A stretch of 64,000 nucleotides of DNA from the NCBI RefSeq assembly GCF_004367745.1, contig NZ_CP037993.1, positions 3,596,001 through 3,660,000 of the forward strand. The letters are read 5' to 3'. The DNA comes from Herbaspirillum huttiense (GTDB lineage: Bacteria; Pseudomonadota; Gammaproteobacteria; Burkholderiales; Burkholderiaceae_D). Position numbers and translations under genes: made by a program. The notes under the pieces were generated by a model that was given only the letters and a program-made list of their open reading frames with translations, was not told the origin of the DNA and did no database searches. Positions 37,861-47,500 of this stretch are shown one piece after another. Numbering within the stretch: the first letter of the stretch is position 1; the number at the start of each line of letters is the position of its first letter.

Positions 37861-37899
37861 GCTGCTGCTCCTTGGTTTTTTTCAGTTTGGTTCATGTGT

Positions 37900-38745
37900 T
37901 CAGGCGGCTGCCGCCAGCGCCGGAATACCCAGGCCCGGATCGGGCGTCAGCGCCGAGGCCAGCAGCATGCGGGTATACGGATGCTGGGGATCGCTGAAGA
38001 GTTGTTCACGTGAGGCCAATTCCACGATGCTGCCCTTGTTCATCACGGCCACCCGGTCCACCAGGTGCTCCACCACGCCCAGGTCGTGGCTGATGAAGAG
38101 GTAGGTCAGCCCGAACTCGGCCTTCAGATCCAGCAGCAGGTTCAGGATCTGCGCCTGCACCGACACATCCAGCGCCGAGGTCGGTTCGTCGCAGATGAGG
38201 ATGTCGGGCCGCAGGATCAGTGCCCGCGCAATCGCCACCCGCTGCCGCTGGCCGCCGGAGAGCTGGTTGGGATATTGCGTGTGGGTGCGCTCCGGCATGC
38301 CGACCAGATCGAGGATCTGGCGCACCTGGCGATTGCGCTCGGCCGCATTGCCGATGCCATGCAGCTTCAGCGGCAGGCCGACGATCTCGCCCACGGTCTT
38401 GCGCGGATTGAGCGACGAATACGGGTCCTGGAAGATCGGCTGGATGTGACGTGCATGCGCGCGGCGCTCGGTCGGATCGACCTCCTGGCCGTTGATGAGC
38501 ACGTTGCCCGAAGTCGGCGCCAGCAGGCCCAGCAGCATCTTCGCCAGGGTGCTCTTGCCGCAGCCGGACTCGCCAACCAGGCCCAGCGTCTCGCCGCGAT
38601 AAAGACGCAGCGACACGTCATCGACCGCCTTCAGTTCACCCGGTGCCTGGAACAGCCCGCGCTTGAGCGGATACACCTTCGACAGGGCGCACAGTTCCAG
38701 CGCAATATCGTCGAGGGGTGGACGTGGTTTCAACGCAGTGTTCAT
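37900..38745 (-). CDS. oligopeptide/dipeptide ABC transporter ATPase (DppF-like)
   Basis: 281-residue ATPase: Walker [26 protein letters not shown]-loop region, signature LSGGQRQR, Walker B ILICDEPTSALD, switch region YLFISHDLGVV, and a C-terminal peptide-transporter extension. Pairs with the DppD-like ATPase, whose stop overlaps its ATG by 4 nt. Energises the two permeases at 39769 and 40707. Confidence 0.93.
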   Translation of the reverse strand: MNTALKPRPPLDDIALELCALSKVYPLKRGLFQAPGELKAVDDVSLRLYRGETLGLVGESGCGKSTLAKMLLGLLAPTSGNVLINGQEVDPTERRAHARHIQPIFQDPYSSLNPRKTVGEIVGLPLKLHGIGNAAERNRQVRQILDLVGMPERTHTQYPNQLSGGQRQRVAIARALILRPDILICDEPTSALDVSVQAQILNLLLDLKAEFGLTYLFISHDLGVVEHLVDRVAVMNKGSIVELASREQLFSDPQHPYTRMLLASALTPDPGLGIPALAAAA

Positions 38746-39746
38746 GCTGCCACCTCCATCGCCGACACCGGCGCATCGAGCTTGAAACAGCGCGCCTCAT
38801 GCGGCAAGCCGGGGCCGCCCTGCTGCACCATGGGCGGATCCTGTTCGCAGCCGCTGTCGGCCAGGGTACAGCGATTGCGGAAGGCGCAGCCGCTGACCTG
38901 CCCGACCAGGCTGGGCACCACGCCCGGAATGGCTTGCAGCCTGCTGCCCGGCAAGGTCTTGCCGCGCACCGGGATGCAATTGAGCAAGCCGCGCGTATAG
39001 GGATGGCGCGGCTGCGCGAAGAGTTGGGCCACGCCGCTGGTTTCGACCACCTGCCCCGCATACATCACGGCCACGCGATCGGCGATGCGCGAGACCACGC
39101 CCAGGTCATGCGTGATGAAGATGACCGCAGTCCCGAACTCCTGCTGCAGTTCGCGGATCATGCGCAGGATCTGCGCCTGGATGGTCACGTCCAGTGCGGT
39201 AGTGGGTTCGTCGGCGATGATCAGGTCCGGGCTGCACATGAGCGACATGGCGATCATCACGCGCTGGCGCAGGCCGCCGGAGAGCTGGTGCGGATACTGG
39301 CGCAGGCGGTCTTCGGCGTTGCTGATGCCGGTCCGGTGCAGCAGGTAGAGCGCACGTTCGCGTGCCTCGCCACGTGTGACGCCCGGCTGCTGCAGCATCG
39401 CCTCGCAAAGCTGGTTGCCCAGCGTATAGGCGGGGTTCAGCGACGTCATCGGCTCTTGGAAGATCATCGACATGCGCTTGCCGCGCAACTGCATGCGCTG
39501 CCGCTCGCTCATGGTGTTGAGATCCGCGCCATCGAAGAGGATGTGGTCGGCACTGCATTGCGCCTTGCGCGGCAGCAGTCCCATCAAGGCCAGCGAAGTC
39601 ATGGACTTGCCACAGCCGGACTCGCCGACCAGGCACAGCATCTCTCCCTTGCGCACCTGGAAATCGATGCCGCGCACGGCATGCAGCATGCCGTTTTCAG
39701 TGGGCAGGTCCACCTTCAGGTTTTTCACGTCCAGCAATACGCTCAT
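38742..39746 (-). CDS. oligopeptide/dipeptide ABC transporter ATPase (DppD-like)
   Basis: 334-residue ATPase: Walker [26 protein letters not shown], signature LSGGLRQR, Walker [23 protein letters not shown]. The C-terminus has the oligopeptide-transporter cysteine region ([20 protein letters not shown]) typical of DppD/OppD proteins that carry an Fe-S-like cysteine cluster. The frame is open upstream, but ATG 39746 begins the family N-terminus ([13 protein letters not shown]). Confidence 0.93.
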   Translation of the reverse strand: MSVLLDVKNLKVDLPTENGMLHAVRGIDFQVRKGEMLCLVGESGCGKSMTSLALMGLLPRKAQCSADHILFDGADLNTMSERQRMQLRGKRMSMIFQEPMTSLNPAYTLGNQLCEAMLQQPGVTRGEARERALYLLHRTGISNAEDRLRQYPHQLSGGLRQRVMIAMSLMCSPDLIIADEPTTALDVTIQAQILRMIRELQQEFGTAVIFITHDLGVVSRIADRVAVMYAGQVVETSGVAQLFAQPRHPYTRGLLNCIPVRGKTLPGSRLQAIPGVVPSLVGQVSGCAFRNRCTLADSGCEQDPPMVQQGGPGLPHEARCFKLDAPVSAMEVAA

Positions 39747-39768
39747 GGTGTGCTCCTTGCGTGAACCA

Positions 39769-40689
39769 TCAGTTGCGGCCATCGGGCGCGTTGACATCGC
39801 GCAGCCCGTCGCCGACCAGGTTGATCGCCAGCACCAGCAGCGCCAGCGCCACACCTGGAATGACGATCACCCAGGGCTTGAAGAACATGTAGGTCTTGCC
39901 CTCGGCCACCATCAGGCCCCACGACGGCGTGGGCGGCTGCACGCCCAGTCCGAGGAAGGACAGCGTGGCTTCCAGCAGGATGGCGTGAGCCATTTCGAGC
40001 GTCGCCACCACGATGAGCGCACCCATGATGTTGGGCAGGATCTCGCGCAGCAGGATGTAGGGGGTCGAGGCCCCGATGGCCTTGGCGGCCGCGATGAATT
40101 CGGCATCGCGCAACTGCTGCGTGGCCGAGCGCGTGACCACCGCAAAACGGTCCCACAGCAACAGCCCCAGCAGCACGATCACCACCTTCAGCGAGCCACC
40201 GACCAGCGAGGCCATGGCCAGCGCCACCAGCACCACCGGCATGGCCAGGCGCGTGGTGATGAGATAGCTGATGACGGCATCGGTGCGTCCGCCGAAGTAA
40301 CCGGCCAGTACGCCCAGGGTGGTGCCGATCAGGCCCGAGATGAGCGCGGCGGCAATGCCGATGGTCAGCGAGACGCGCGCACCGAAGATCAGCCGCGAGA
40401 GATAGTCGCGCCCCAGCTTGTCAGTACCGAGGATGTGTTCCCAGCTGCCTTGGGCCTGCCACACCGGCGGGATCAGGCGCGCCGTGACATCCTGGTCGAA
40501 GGGATCATGCGGCGCCAGCAGCGGTGCGAAGATCGCCGCCAGCACGATGATGGCCAGGAACAGTGCGCCCAGCACCAGGCCGCGATGGCCGAGCAGGCGG
40601 CGCAGCTTGCGACGCCACGCCGGCAGCGGTGGCAAGGCCGCACTCAACACGGCAGGGGGCGGCAAGGTGGATGATGAGGTAACGCTCAT
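39769..40689 (-). CDS. peptide ABC transporter permease (DppC-like)
   Basis: 306-residue inner-membrane permease with about six TM segments. An N-terminal OppC-type region (HDPFDQDVTARLIPP, HILGTDKLGRDYLSRLIFGA) is followed by the EAA loop (AAKAIGASTPYILLREILPN). ATG 40689 has a GGAG site 9 nt upstream; a TTG five codons earlier is less likely. Forms a heterodimer with the DppB-like protein. Confidence 0.92.
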   Translation of the reverse strand: MSVTSSSTLPPPAVLSAALPPLPAWRRKLRRLLGHRGLVLGALFLAIIVLAAIFAPLLAPHDPFDQDVTARLIPPVWQAQGSWEHILGTDKLGRDYLSRLIFGARVSLTIGIAAALISGLIGTTLGVLAGYFGGRTDAVISYLITTRLAMPVVLVALAMASLVGGSLKVVIVLLGLLLWDRFAVVTRSATQQLRDAEFIAAAKAIGASTPYILLREILPNIMGALIVVATLEMAHAILLEATLSFLGLGVQPPTPSWGLMVAEGKTYMFFKPWVIVIPGVALALLVLAINLVGDGLRDVNAPDGRN

Positions 40690-40706
40690 ATCGTCTCCAG
40701 ACAAGA

Positions 40707-41624
40707 TCAGCGGGTACGGATGCGCGGGTCCAGCAGCGCATTGATGACATCGGCCAGGAAGGTCAGACCGATATAGAACATGGCGATGATGAGCACCACG
40801 GCTTGCACCACCGGATAGTCGTTGCGCGAGATGGCGTCCCAGGCGAGCTGCCCCAGCCCCTGCATCGAGTAGACCGATTCGATGACCACCGACCCCCCCA
40901 GCATGAATCCCAGCTCAACTGCTGCCAGCGCCACCACCGGGATGACCGCATTGCGCAAGGCATGCTTGAACACCACCCGCGATTTGGAGAGTCCCTTGGC
41001 GCGTGCCGTACGGATGTAGTCCGAGCCCAGCACCTCCAGCATGCCCGAGCGGGTCAGCCGCATCATGGCCGGCATGGCGTAGTAGCCCAGCGCCACGGCC
41101 GGCAGGATGAAATGCTGCCAGCTCTCGTTGCCGGCCACCGGCAGCCAGTGCAGGGTGACGGCGAAGAGGAGGATCAGCGTCAGGCCGAACCAGAAGCTGG
41201 GCATGGCCTGCCCCACCACGGCGATCAGCAGCGCCGTGCGATCCAGCCAGGTATCGCGATAGAGCGCCGCCAGCACGCCCAGTGGAATGGCAGTCAGGAT
41301 CGCCAGCAGCAAGGCGCTGCCGCCGAGTTTGAAGGTGATGGGCAGGCGTTCGGAAATCATTTCCATCACCGGCCCCTGGAAGTAGAAGGACTTGCCGAAG
41401 TCGAGCTGCACGGCGCGGCCCAGCCAGTCCACGTATTGCGTGGTCAGCGGGCGGTCCAGGCCGAACTGGGTACGCACCGATTCGACCTGGGCCGCCGTGG
41501 CTTCCGGCCCGGCGATGGAGACTGCCAGGTCACCGGAGAGATGCAGCAAGGTAAAGCTGACGACGGACACCGTCAGCGCCACGCACAAGGCGATGGCGAG
41601 GCGGCGCAGGAGGTAGATCAACAT
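40707..41624 (-). CDS. peptide ABC transporter permease (DppB-like)
   Basis: 305-residue permease with about six TM segments. The N-terminus LIYLLRRLAIALCVALTVSV is the DppB/OppB start, and the EAA loop reads RTARAKGLSKSRVVFKHALR. ATG 41624 has a GGAAGGA site; the open frame upstream to 41690 is not needed. The DppC gene follows after 17 nt. Confidence 0.92.
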   Translation of the reverse strand: MLIYLLRRLAIALCVALTVSVVSFTLLHLSGDLAVSIAGPEATAAQVESVRTQFGLDRPLTTQYVDWLGRAVQLDFGKSFYFQGPVMEMISERLPITFKLGGSALLLAILTAIPLGVLAALYRDTWLDRTALLIAVVGQAMPSFWFGLTLILLFAVTLHWLPVAGNESWQHFILPAVALGYYAMPAMMRLTRSGMLEVLGSDYIRTARAKGLSKSRVVFKHALRNAVIPVVALAAVELGFMLGGSVVIESVYSMQGLGQLAWDAISRNDYPVVQAVVLIIAMFYIGLTFLADVINALLDPRIRTR

Positions 41625-41695
41625 GGCGATCCTTCCTTGCAAAAGCTGGGCGGATGACGTCAGGAGCGGCGCACGCAGTGCGTGCGCCACCGGGC

Positions 41696-43234
41696 TTATT
41701 TCCAGGAGGCTTCGTAGAAGCGCGGCAACTCGTCCGGATATCCCTGGAACTTCAGCTGCGCATTGAAGGCATAGAAGGTCGAATAGGAGAACATCGGTGC
41801 CACGTAAGCCTGCTTGGAAATGAGTTCCTGCGCCTTGGTGTAATTGGCCTTGCGCACTGCCGGATCAATGGAGGTATCGGCCGTCTGCAGGAACTGCTGC
41901 AATTGCGGATCCTTGGTGATGTCATCGGCCCCGCCCTTGAAGTAGACACCGGCAAAGGCCGAGGTATCGTTCATGGAGAAGGAGCCCCATGAATAAAAGC
42001 TCATGGGTGTCTTGCCGCTGCGGTATTCGGTCTGCAGGGCCGCGAACTTCATGTAATGCAGCCGTGCGCGGATGCCGACCTTGCGCAGGTCGCCGATGAT
42101 GGCTTCGGCGATTTCACGCTCGCGGTAAGCGTAGATGTCGGTATCGAAGCCATTCGGATAACCGGCCGCCGCCAGCAGCTCCTTGGCCTTGGCCGGGTTG
42201 TAGTCAAACTTGATGGCGGCATTGCTGTCGCAGCCGAACTGCGTGCGGAAGCAGGCGGTATAGACCGGCTGGCTGCCGCCGCGCATCAGGTTCTCGGCAT
42301 AGCCCTTGCGGTTGATGGCGTGATTGACCGCCTGGCGCACGCGCACATCCTTGAAGGGAGAATTGGGCGCGGAGGTGCCGGTCGCATCCAGGGTGATGAA
42401 GCCCACGCGCATGGTCTCGCCACTCTGCACGGTCAGCTTGGGATTGGTCTTGAGCGAATCGGCCTGGTCGGGCGGCACGCGCCAGATCCAGTCGATGGCC
42501 CCGGTCATCAGCTGCGCGGCACGCGTTTCCGGATCGGGGATCACCACGAACTTGATGTTGCCAATCGAGGGCTGGCCTTGCGGGCTGTCCTTGAAGTAGT
42601 TGCCGTTCTTGACCAGCGTCACACCCTGCCCCGGGGTCACGCTGGTGACCTTGTAGGGACCGGTGCCGATGGGGGCCTTCGAGAACCCTTCCAGCCCGAC
42701 CTTCTTGAAGTAGGCCGCCGGATAGATCGGCAGCGGACCGGCCAGATATTCGAGGGCAGCGGGGAACGGCCCCTTCAGGTTGATGCGCACCTGGTACTCG
42801 CCCAGCTTGTCGACACTCTTGATCCAGTCGGTATTCTGGCGCGTGACCGCCTTGGATTCCGGCGAGACGGCGTAGTTGAAGGTGAACACCACATCGTCGG
42901 CGCTGAACTTGTCGCCGTTCTGAAATTGCACGCCCTGGCGCAGATCGAGCACCAGCGCGGTGGGCGATTCCCACTTCCAGGCGGTGGCCAGTTGCGGCTT
43001 GTACTCGTTGGTCTTGGGATCGCGATAGATCAGCGTGTCCCAGATCAGGTGCGCCAGGATCACGCCTTCGCGCAGGTTGTTGTGGTACTGGCTGATGTTC
43101 TCGACTTCGCTGTCGGAAGCGTAGATGAGGGTGTCGTTGGCCTTGCCGGCATGGGCTGCCATCGCGCTCATGGCCCCCGCCACGAATACCGCGCAACGTG
43201 ACCAGCGCATGAGGGATTTCGGTAGTGCGTTCAT
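41696..43234 (-). CDS. peptide ABC transporter substrate-binding protein (SBP family 5)
   Basis: 512-residue periplasmic binding protein: signal peptide ending MAAHAGK, then the family 5 features (LIWDTLIYRDPKTNEYKPQL, ATAWKW, GVQFQNGDKFSADDVVFTFN, GTGPYKV, VRQAVNHAINRKGY). Delivers di-/oligopeptides or related solutes to the DppBC-like channel. First gene of a seven-gene minus-strand operon ending with two M20 peptidases. ATG 43234 has a GGGGCAGGA site. Confidence 0.9.
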   Translation of the reverse strand: MNALPKSLMRWSRCAVFVAGAMSAMAAHAGKANDTLIYASDSEVENISQYHNNLREGVILAHLIWDTLIYRDPKTNEYKPQLATAWKWESPTALVLDLRQGVQFQNGDKFSADDVVFTFNYAVSPESKAVTRQNTDWIKSVDKLGEYQVRINLKGPFPAALEYLAGPLPIYPAAYFKKVGLEGFSKAPIGTGPYKVTSVTPGQGVTLVKNGNYFKDSPQGQPSIGNIKFVVIPDPETRAAQLMTGAIDWIWRVPPDQADSLKTNPKLTVQSGETMRVGFITLDATGTSAPNSPFKDVRVRQAVNHAINRKGYAENLMRGGSQPVYTACFRTQFGCDSNAAIKFDYNPAKAKELLAAAGYPNGFDTDIYAYREREIAEAIIGDLRKVGIRARLHYMKFAALQTEYRSGKTPMSFYSWGSFSMNDTSAFAGVYFKGGADDITKDPQLQQFLQTADTSIDPAVRKANYTKAQELISKQAYVAPMFSYSTFYAFNAQLKFQGYPDELPRFYEASWK

Positions 43235-43569
43235 TCCTGCCCCTTCGTTCGAATAAGACAATTTAGAAAAAATCGCGACGTCGGGGCTGATACTAGGCTA
43301 GGATTTATCGATGCCACAATCATCAAATTTCTAAGCCTGCGTTGCCGAATCCAGAACGCAGAAATGCTGCACCACAATGAGACCACCCTGGCAAAAGCCG
43401 CATCGCTGCTGGGCTGCGGGGCGTGGAGCAGGTGCAGCATCGCAGTGCGCGCCCGGCCCGCAAACACTGCACCAAAGCCGTGAAGCACGCACCAAATAAA
43501 GCGCGAAATTATTTGCACCGACCGGGTAAAGTGCCGGTCAGCCTTGGTCAGGACGGAAGGAGTCACCGG
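43235..43569. other. divergent promoter region of peptide operon and LysR
   Basis: 335 nt between divergent genes, with AT-rich segments around 43260-43340. An imperfect inverted pair (TTTAGAAA near 43263 and TTTCTAAG near 43328) may be a LysR contact region. No gene is seen. Confidence 0.4.
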
Positions 43570-44481
43570 ATGAAATCACAGCAACTGCAAGACACCGCGC
43601 TGCGCTACTTTCTCGAAGTAGTGCGCTGCGGTTCCATCAGCGAAGCCTCGCAGCGCCTCAACGTGGCCAGCTCGGCCATCAGCCGCCAGATCAGCAGCCT
43701 GGAAGAAACGCTCGATACGGTTCTGTTTGAACGCCGTCCACGGGGCATGGTGCTCTCGGCGGGTGGCGAAATGCTGGCCGCGCATGCGCGCAAGATGGCC
43801 CTGGAGGCAGACCGCGTGGTGGCCGACCTGCAGGCCTTGAAAGGCTTGCGCAGCGGGCGTGTGCGGCTGTCGGCCTCGGAAGGTTTTGCGATCGATTTCC
43901 TGCCACGCCTGATCAATGCTTTCCAGAAAAAATATCCGGGCTTCGTGTTCCAGCTCTTCGTGGGGGCGCCTGCAGTCGTGTCGCGCCAGGTGCGCGAAGG
44001 CAATGCCGATATCGGCCTGACCTTCGCACGACTGCCCGAGCCGGAGATCAAGGTCGTGCACCGCCAGCCCGGCCCGATTGCGCTGGTGATGCGCAACGAT
44101 CATCCGCTGGCGCGCTTCCGCCATGTGTCGCTGGGCCAGCTCAAACCCTATCCTCTGGCCCTGCCCGACCCGACCACCACGCTGCGGCAATTGTTCGACA
44201 TCGCCTGCAGCCGCCAGCAGGTGGTGATCGAACCGGTGATGACCAGCAATTACATCCAGTCGCTGCACAACTACGTGCTCGACAACGATGCCCTCTCCAT
44301 CACCGGCGACGTCACCGTGCGCTACCGCATCGAGCGCGGTGAACTGACCATGCGGCCGATCCGCGATTGTCCGAGGGATGGCCGCTTCGTTGAAGTACAG
44401 ACCTTGGCCGGACGGACCTTGCCGCGCAGTGTCGAGATCTTCCTGGATTATCTGGTAGCGGAATTGAGCAAGGACCTGTAA
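43570..44481 (+). CDS. LysR-family regulator divergent from the peptide operon
   Basis: 303-residue LTTR. The winged helix at 10-70 (ALRYFLEVVRCGSISEASQ, ASSAISRQISSLEETLDT, LFERRPRGMVLSAGGE) is followed by an effector domain (RVRLSASEGFAIDFLPRLI). The start ATG 43570 has an excellent GGAAGGAG site. As is usual for LTTRs, the divergent peptide transport/M20 operon is the likely target. Ends in a strong terminator. Confidence 0.9.
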   Translation: MKSQQLQDTALRYFLEVVRCGSISEASQRLNVASSAISRQISSLEETLDTVLFERRPRGMVLSAGGEMLAAHARKMALEADRVVADLQALKGLRSGRVRLSASEGFAIDFLPRLINAFQKKYPGFVFQLFVGAPAVVSRQVREGNADIGLTFARLPEPEIKVVHRQPGPIALVMRNDHPLARFRHVSLGQLKPYPLALPDPTTTLRQLFDIACSRQQVVIEPVMTSNYIQSLHNYVLDNDALSITGDVTVRYRIERGELTMRPIRDCPRDGRFVEVQTLAGRTLPRSVEIFLDYLVAELSKDL

Positions 44482-44493
44482 ACGCAACAACGC

Positions 44494-44526
44494 AACGCGG
44501 CCGCTACAGGAGCGGCCGCGTTGTTT
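44494..44526 (+). terminator. terminator after the LysR gene
   Basis: Perfect 12-bp stem (44494-44505 with 44511-44522), 5-nt loop and T-rich tail, 12 nt after the stop. Its core GCGGCCGCT also occurs in the intercistronic hairpin at 9869. Confidence 0.9.
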
Positions 44527-44560
44527 CTTCTTTCAGCTTTTCAGCAGGTCAGTGCATCGC

Positions 44561-47500
44561 TCAGAAGCGCCAGCTGGCTTTGATCGCCGCCGACTGGTTG
44601 ATGAAACCGCTGCGGCCTTCGGCATCGAAGCGCAGCAAGATGTCGGCCGCTTCCACCAGCTTGAAGCGATAGCTCACACCCGCCTTCAACAACCACGGCG
44701 AGCGAGCGGGTCCGGGCGTGGTGAAGGACTGGCCAGGCGCACCGGCATAGGTGGCCACCAGGTCATCGCGATCGTTGATGACGTCATAGCTGGCACCGAG
44801 GTAGGTACTGATCTGCGAACCTGGCGTCAGCGCGTAATTCAAACGCGCCGCCGTGCCGAGCAACAGGGCCTGGCTGCGCTTGCCCTGCACCGACAGGTTC
44901 AGGTCCCCTGCCCCGTTCTCGGCGTAGGACGGGCCTTGCAGGCGTGTGTAGTCGAGCTGCAGGGCCGGTACCAGGCTCATTGCTTCACTCAGCGGCAGCG
45001 TGAACGATACATTCGTGCCCAAATGCGCATGCCAGCTCTGGAAGCGGCTGCTGGCGATGCGGTTGAGGCCACCGAACTGCATCTGGCGGTCCAGGCGGTT
45101 GCCATTGCGGCCCAGGTCGGCTTGCCAGCCGAGCGACATCTCTCCCAACGGGAAGCTGCCGTAGAGGGCCACCATGTTGGACTCGATGCGGCTGCGACTG
45201 CCAGTGCCGGTGATGGCGGTATTGCCGCTGGCACTGGTGCTGGCATAGGCGTAGGACAGGCCGGCGCGTGCGCTGTCGAACTCCATCTCGGCACCGGCGG
45301 CCAGGCCCGAAGTGCTGGCGCTGAAGCCGGACTCGCCGCCACGGTCGCCCTGGTTGGTGCGCGACTCGAAGGGCATGATCCACACCTGGCGGTCGCCGCC
45401 TGCCTCGCCTGAGGACAAGCCGCTGCCTGCAGCGGCGCTGCCCATGTTGCCGCTCTCGGTGCGAGTGGCGATGACGCGGTTCAGGGAAGCCATGGTGCCA
45501 CGGATGGCACTGGCGCTGACGTCCCGGGGCAAGGTCTGGCTGACCGCGCGCAGCAGGCTTTCCGCATCGGGCATGCGGCCCAGGGCAGTGACCACCTGGG
45601 CCATGTCCGCCGTGGAGGGCTGGCGGATCTGGCGGTCCAGTACCGGGGCGACCCGTGCAGCGGCCGTGGCGGCGGCGATGAGCGTGGCCGAAGGGCGCAC
45701 TGTGGGGGCGGGCGCTGGAGCCGGTGATGCTGCAGCAGGGGTTGCGGATGCTGCTGCCGGTGCTGCCGATGCTGCAGCCGGTGCCGCCGGTGCCGCCGGT
45801 GCCGCTGGTGCTGCTGGTGCTGCTGGTGCTGCTGGTGCTGCTGGTGCTGCCGGTACTGGTTTATTTGCGGCCGGACCAGTTGGAGCTTGCGTGGTGGACG
45901 CTTGGGTGGTCGTAGCCTGTACAGCTGGAGCCGGTGCAGTGGATGCTTGAGTACTCGTTGCCTGTACAGCTGGCGCAGGTGGAGTGGACGCCTGAGTACT
46001 CGTGGCCTGTACAGCTGGTGCAGGTGAAGTGGATGCCTGAGTACTCGTGGCCTGTACAGCTGGTGCAGGTGAAGTGGATGCCTGAGTACTCGTGGCCTGT
46101 ACAGCTGATGCAGGTGGAGTGGACGCCTGAGTGCTCGTGGCCTGTACAGCTGGCGCTGGCGTAGTGGATGCCGGTGTGCCAGTTGGCTGTACAGCAGGCG
46201 CTGGCGTAGTGGATGCCGGTGTGCCAGTTGGCTGTACAGCAGGCGCTGGCGTAGTGGATGCCGGTGTGCCAGTTGGCTGTACAGCAGGCGCTGGCGTAGT
46301 GGATGCCGGTGTGCCAGTTGCCTGTACGGCTGGCGCAGGTGTACTGGACGCCTGCGTGCTGGTCGCCTGTACGGTTGAAGCCGGTGTACTGGACGCATCC
46401 GTGTTCGTTGGCTGTACGGGCGGAGCAGGTGTAGCGGCCGGCTGCGTGCCCGTTGCTTGTATGGCAGGGGTCGGTGTCCCCCCCGCATCCGGCGTCAGCA
46501 CCGCCTGGGCGACCTGCTGAATGCTGGTCGCGTCGACGATGTTCAGGTCAAGCGCAGTAGCGGACACCACAGGCTTGAAGTCGAACAGCAGGGAATTGTC
46601 CGTGACATTCAGGCGCGGTGCCGTGAGGCTGCCGGCCGTGACCACGCCGGCCAGTGTCTGGCCGCTTCCGAGACTGGCGGTCTTGTAGACATCCACGGCC
46701 AGGTGCGCGTCGGGCGCAAAGCTGGCCGCCCCGGTGACGGCCAGCTTGCCGTATTGGCTGGCACTGGCCACGCCCACGGTCAGGGTCTGGTCCGCCGTCA
46801 GGCTGAAGGCCGGTACGCTCAATGTGCCGGCGGCGATGGTGGTGTTGCCGCTGTAGCTGAGCGGACCGAGCACGTGCAATGTCCCTTCCCCCTGCTTGAC
46901 CAGGCTGCCCCTGCTGCGGCCATCGGCGATGCCGGCATTGAGCGTCAGCGTGAACGCCTGGGTATCGAAGCGCCCTTCGCCACTGACGCTGACCACATTG
47001 CCCAAGGCCAGTTGGTCGGCCGCCGCACGCAAGGTGGTGCCATCGGACATGGCCAGCGGGCCGGTACCCAGCGCGGTGGAAGACGCCACGCCGAGCGTGC
47101 CGCCTTCCAGCCGGGTGCCCCCCGAATAGCTGTTGTTGCCCGACAAGGTGAGGCTGCCCTCCCCTGTCTTGATCAGGCTGCCGACGTAATCGGCAGCGGT
47201 CTTTTTGCGGGCGGCGTCGAGATAGGTGCCCTGGGCGTGATAGTCGCCCAGCGCCACCGTGGCCGGATCTGCGGCGATCAGCCTGGCCATCAACTCCTCC
47301 TTGCTCAGGGTGGGACCGCTGCCGGACTGCTTGAGCAGGGCCGCTGCCAGCGGATTGGCGGCGACTGCCTTGTCGGCTTGCTGGAAGGCAGTGTTGTCCT
47401 CTTTCTTCTTGCTGGCCTGGAAGGTGGCATTGCGCTGCGCGCGTGTCTGCACCAGTGTCATGGCCTGGCCATAGCCGCTCTCCACATTCGATGCGATCTG

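Noticed and set aside
45885..46470. Frameshift or assembly artefact in the autotransporter repeat region
   Set aside because: The frame stays open across the repeats and continues into a complete beta-barrel ending in Phe; the 45-bp units are multiples of three.
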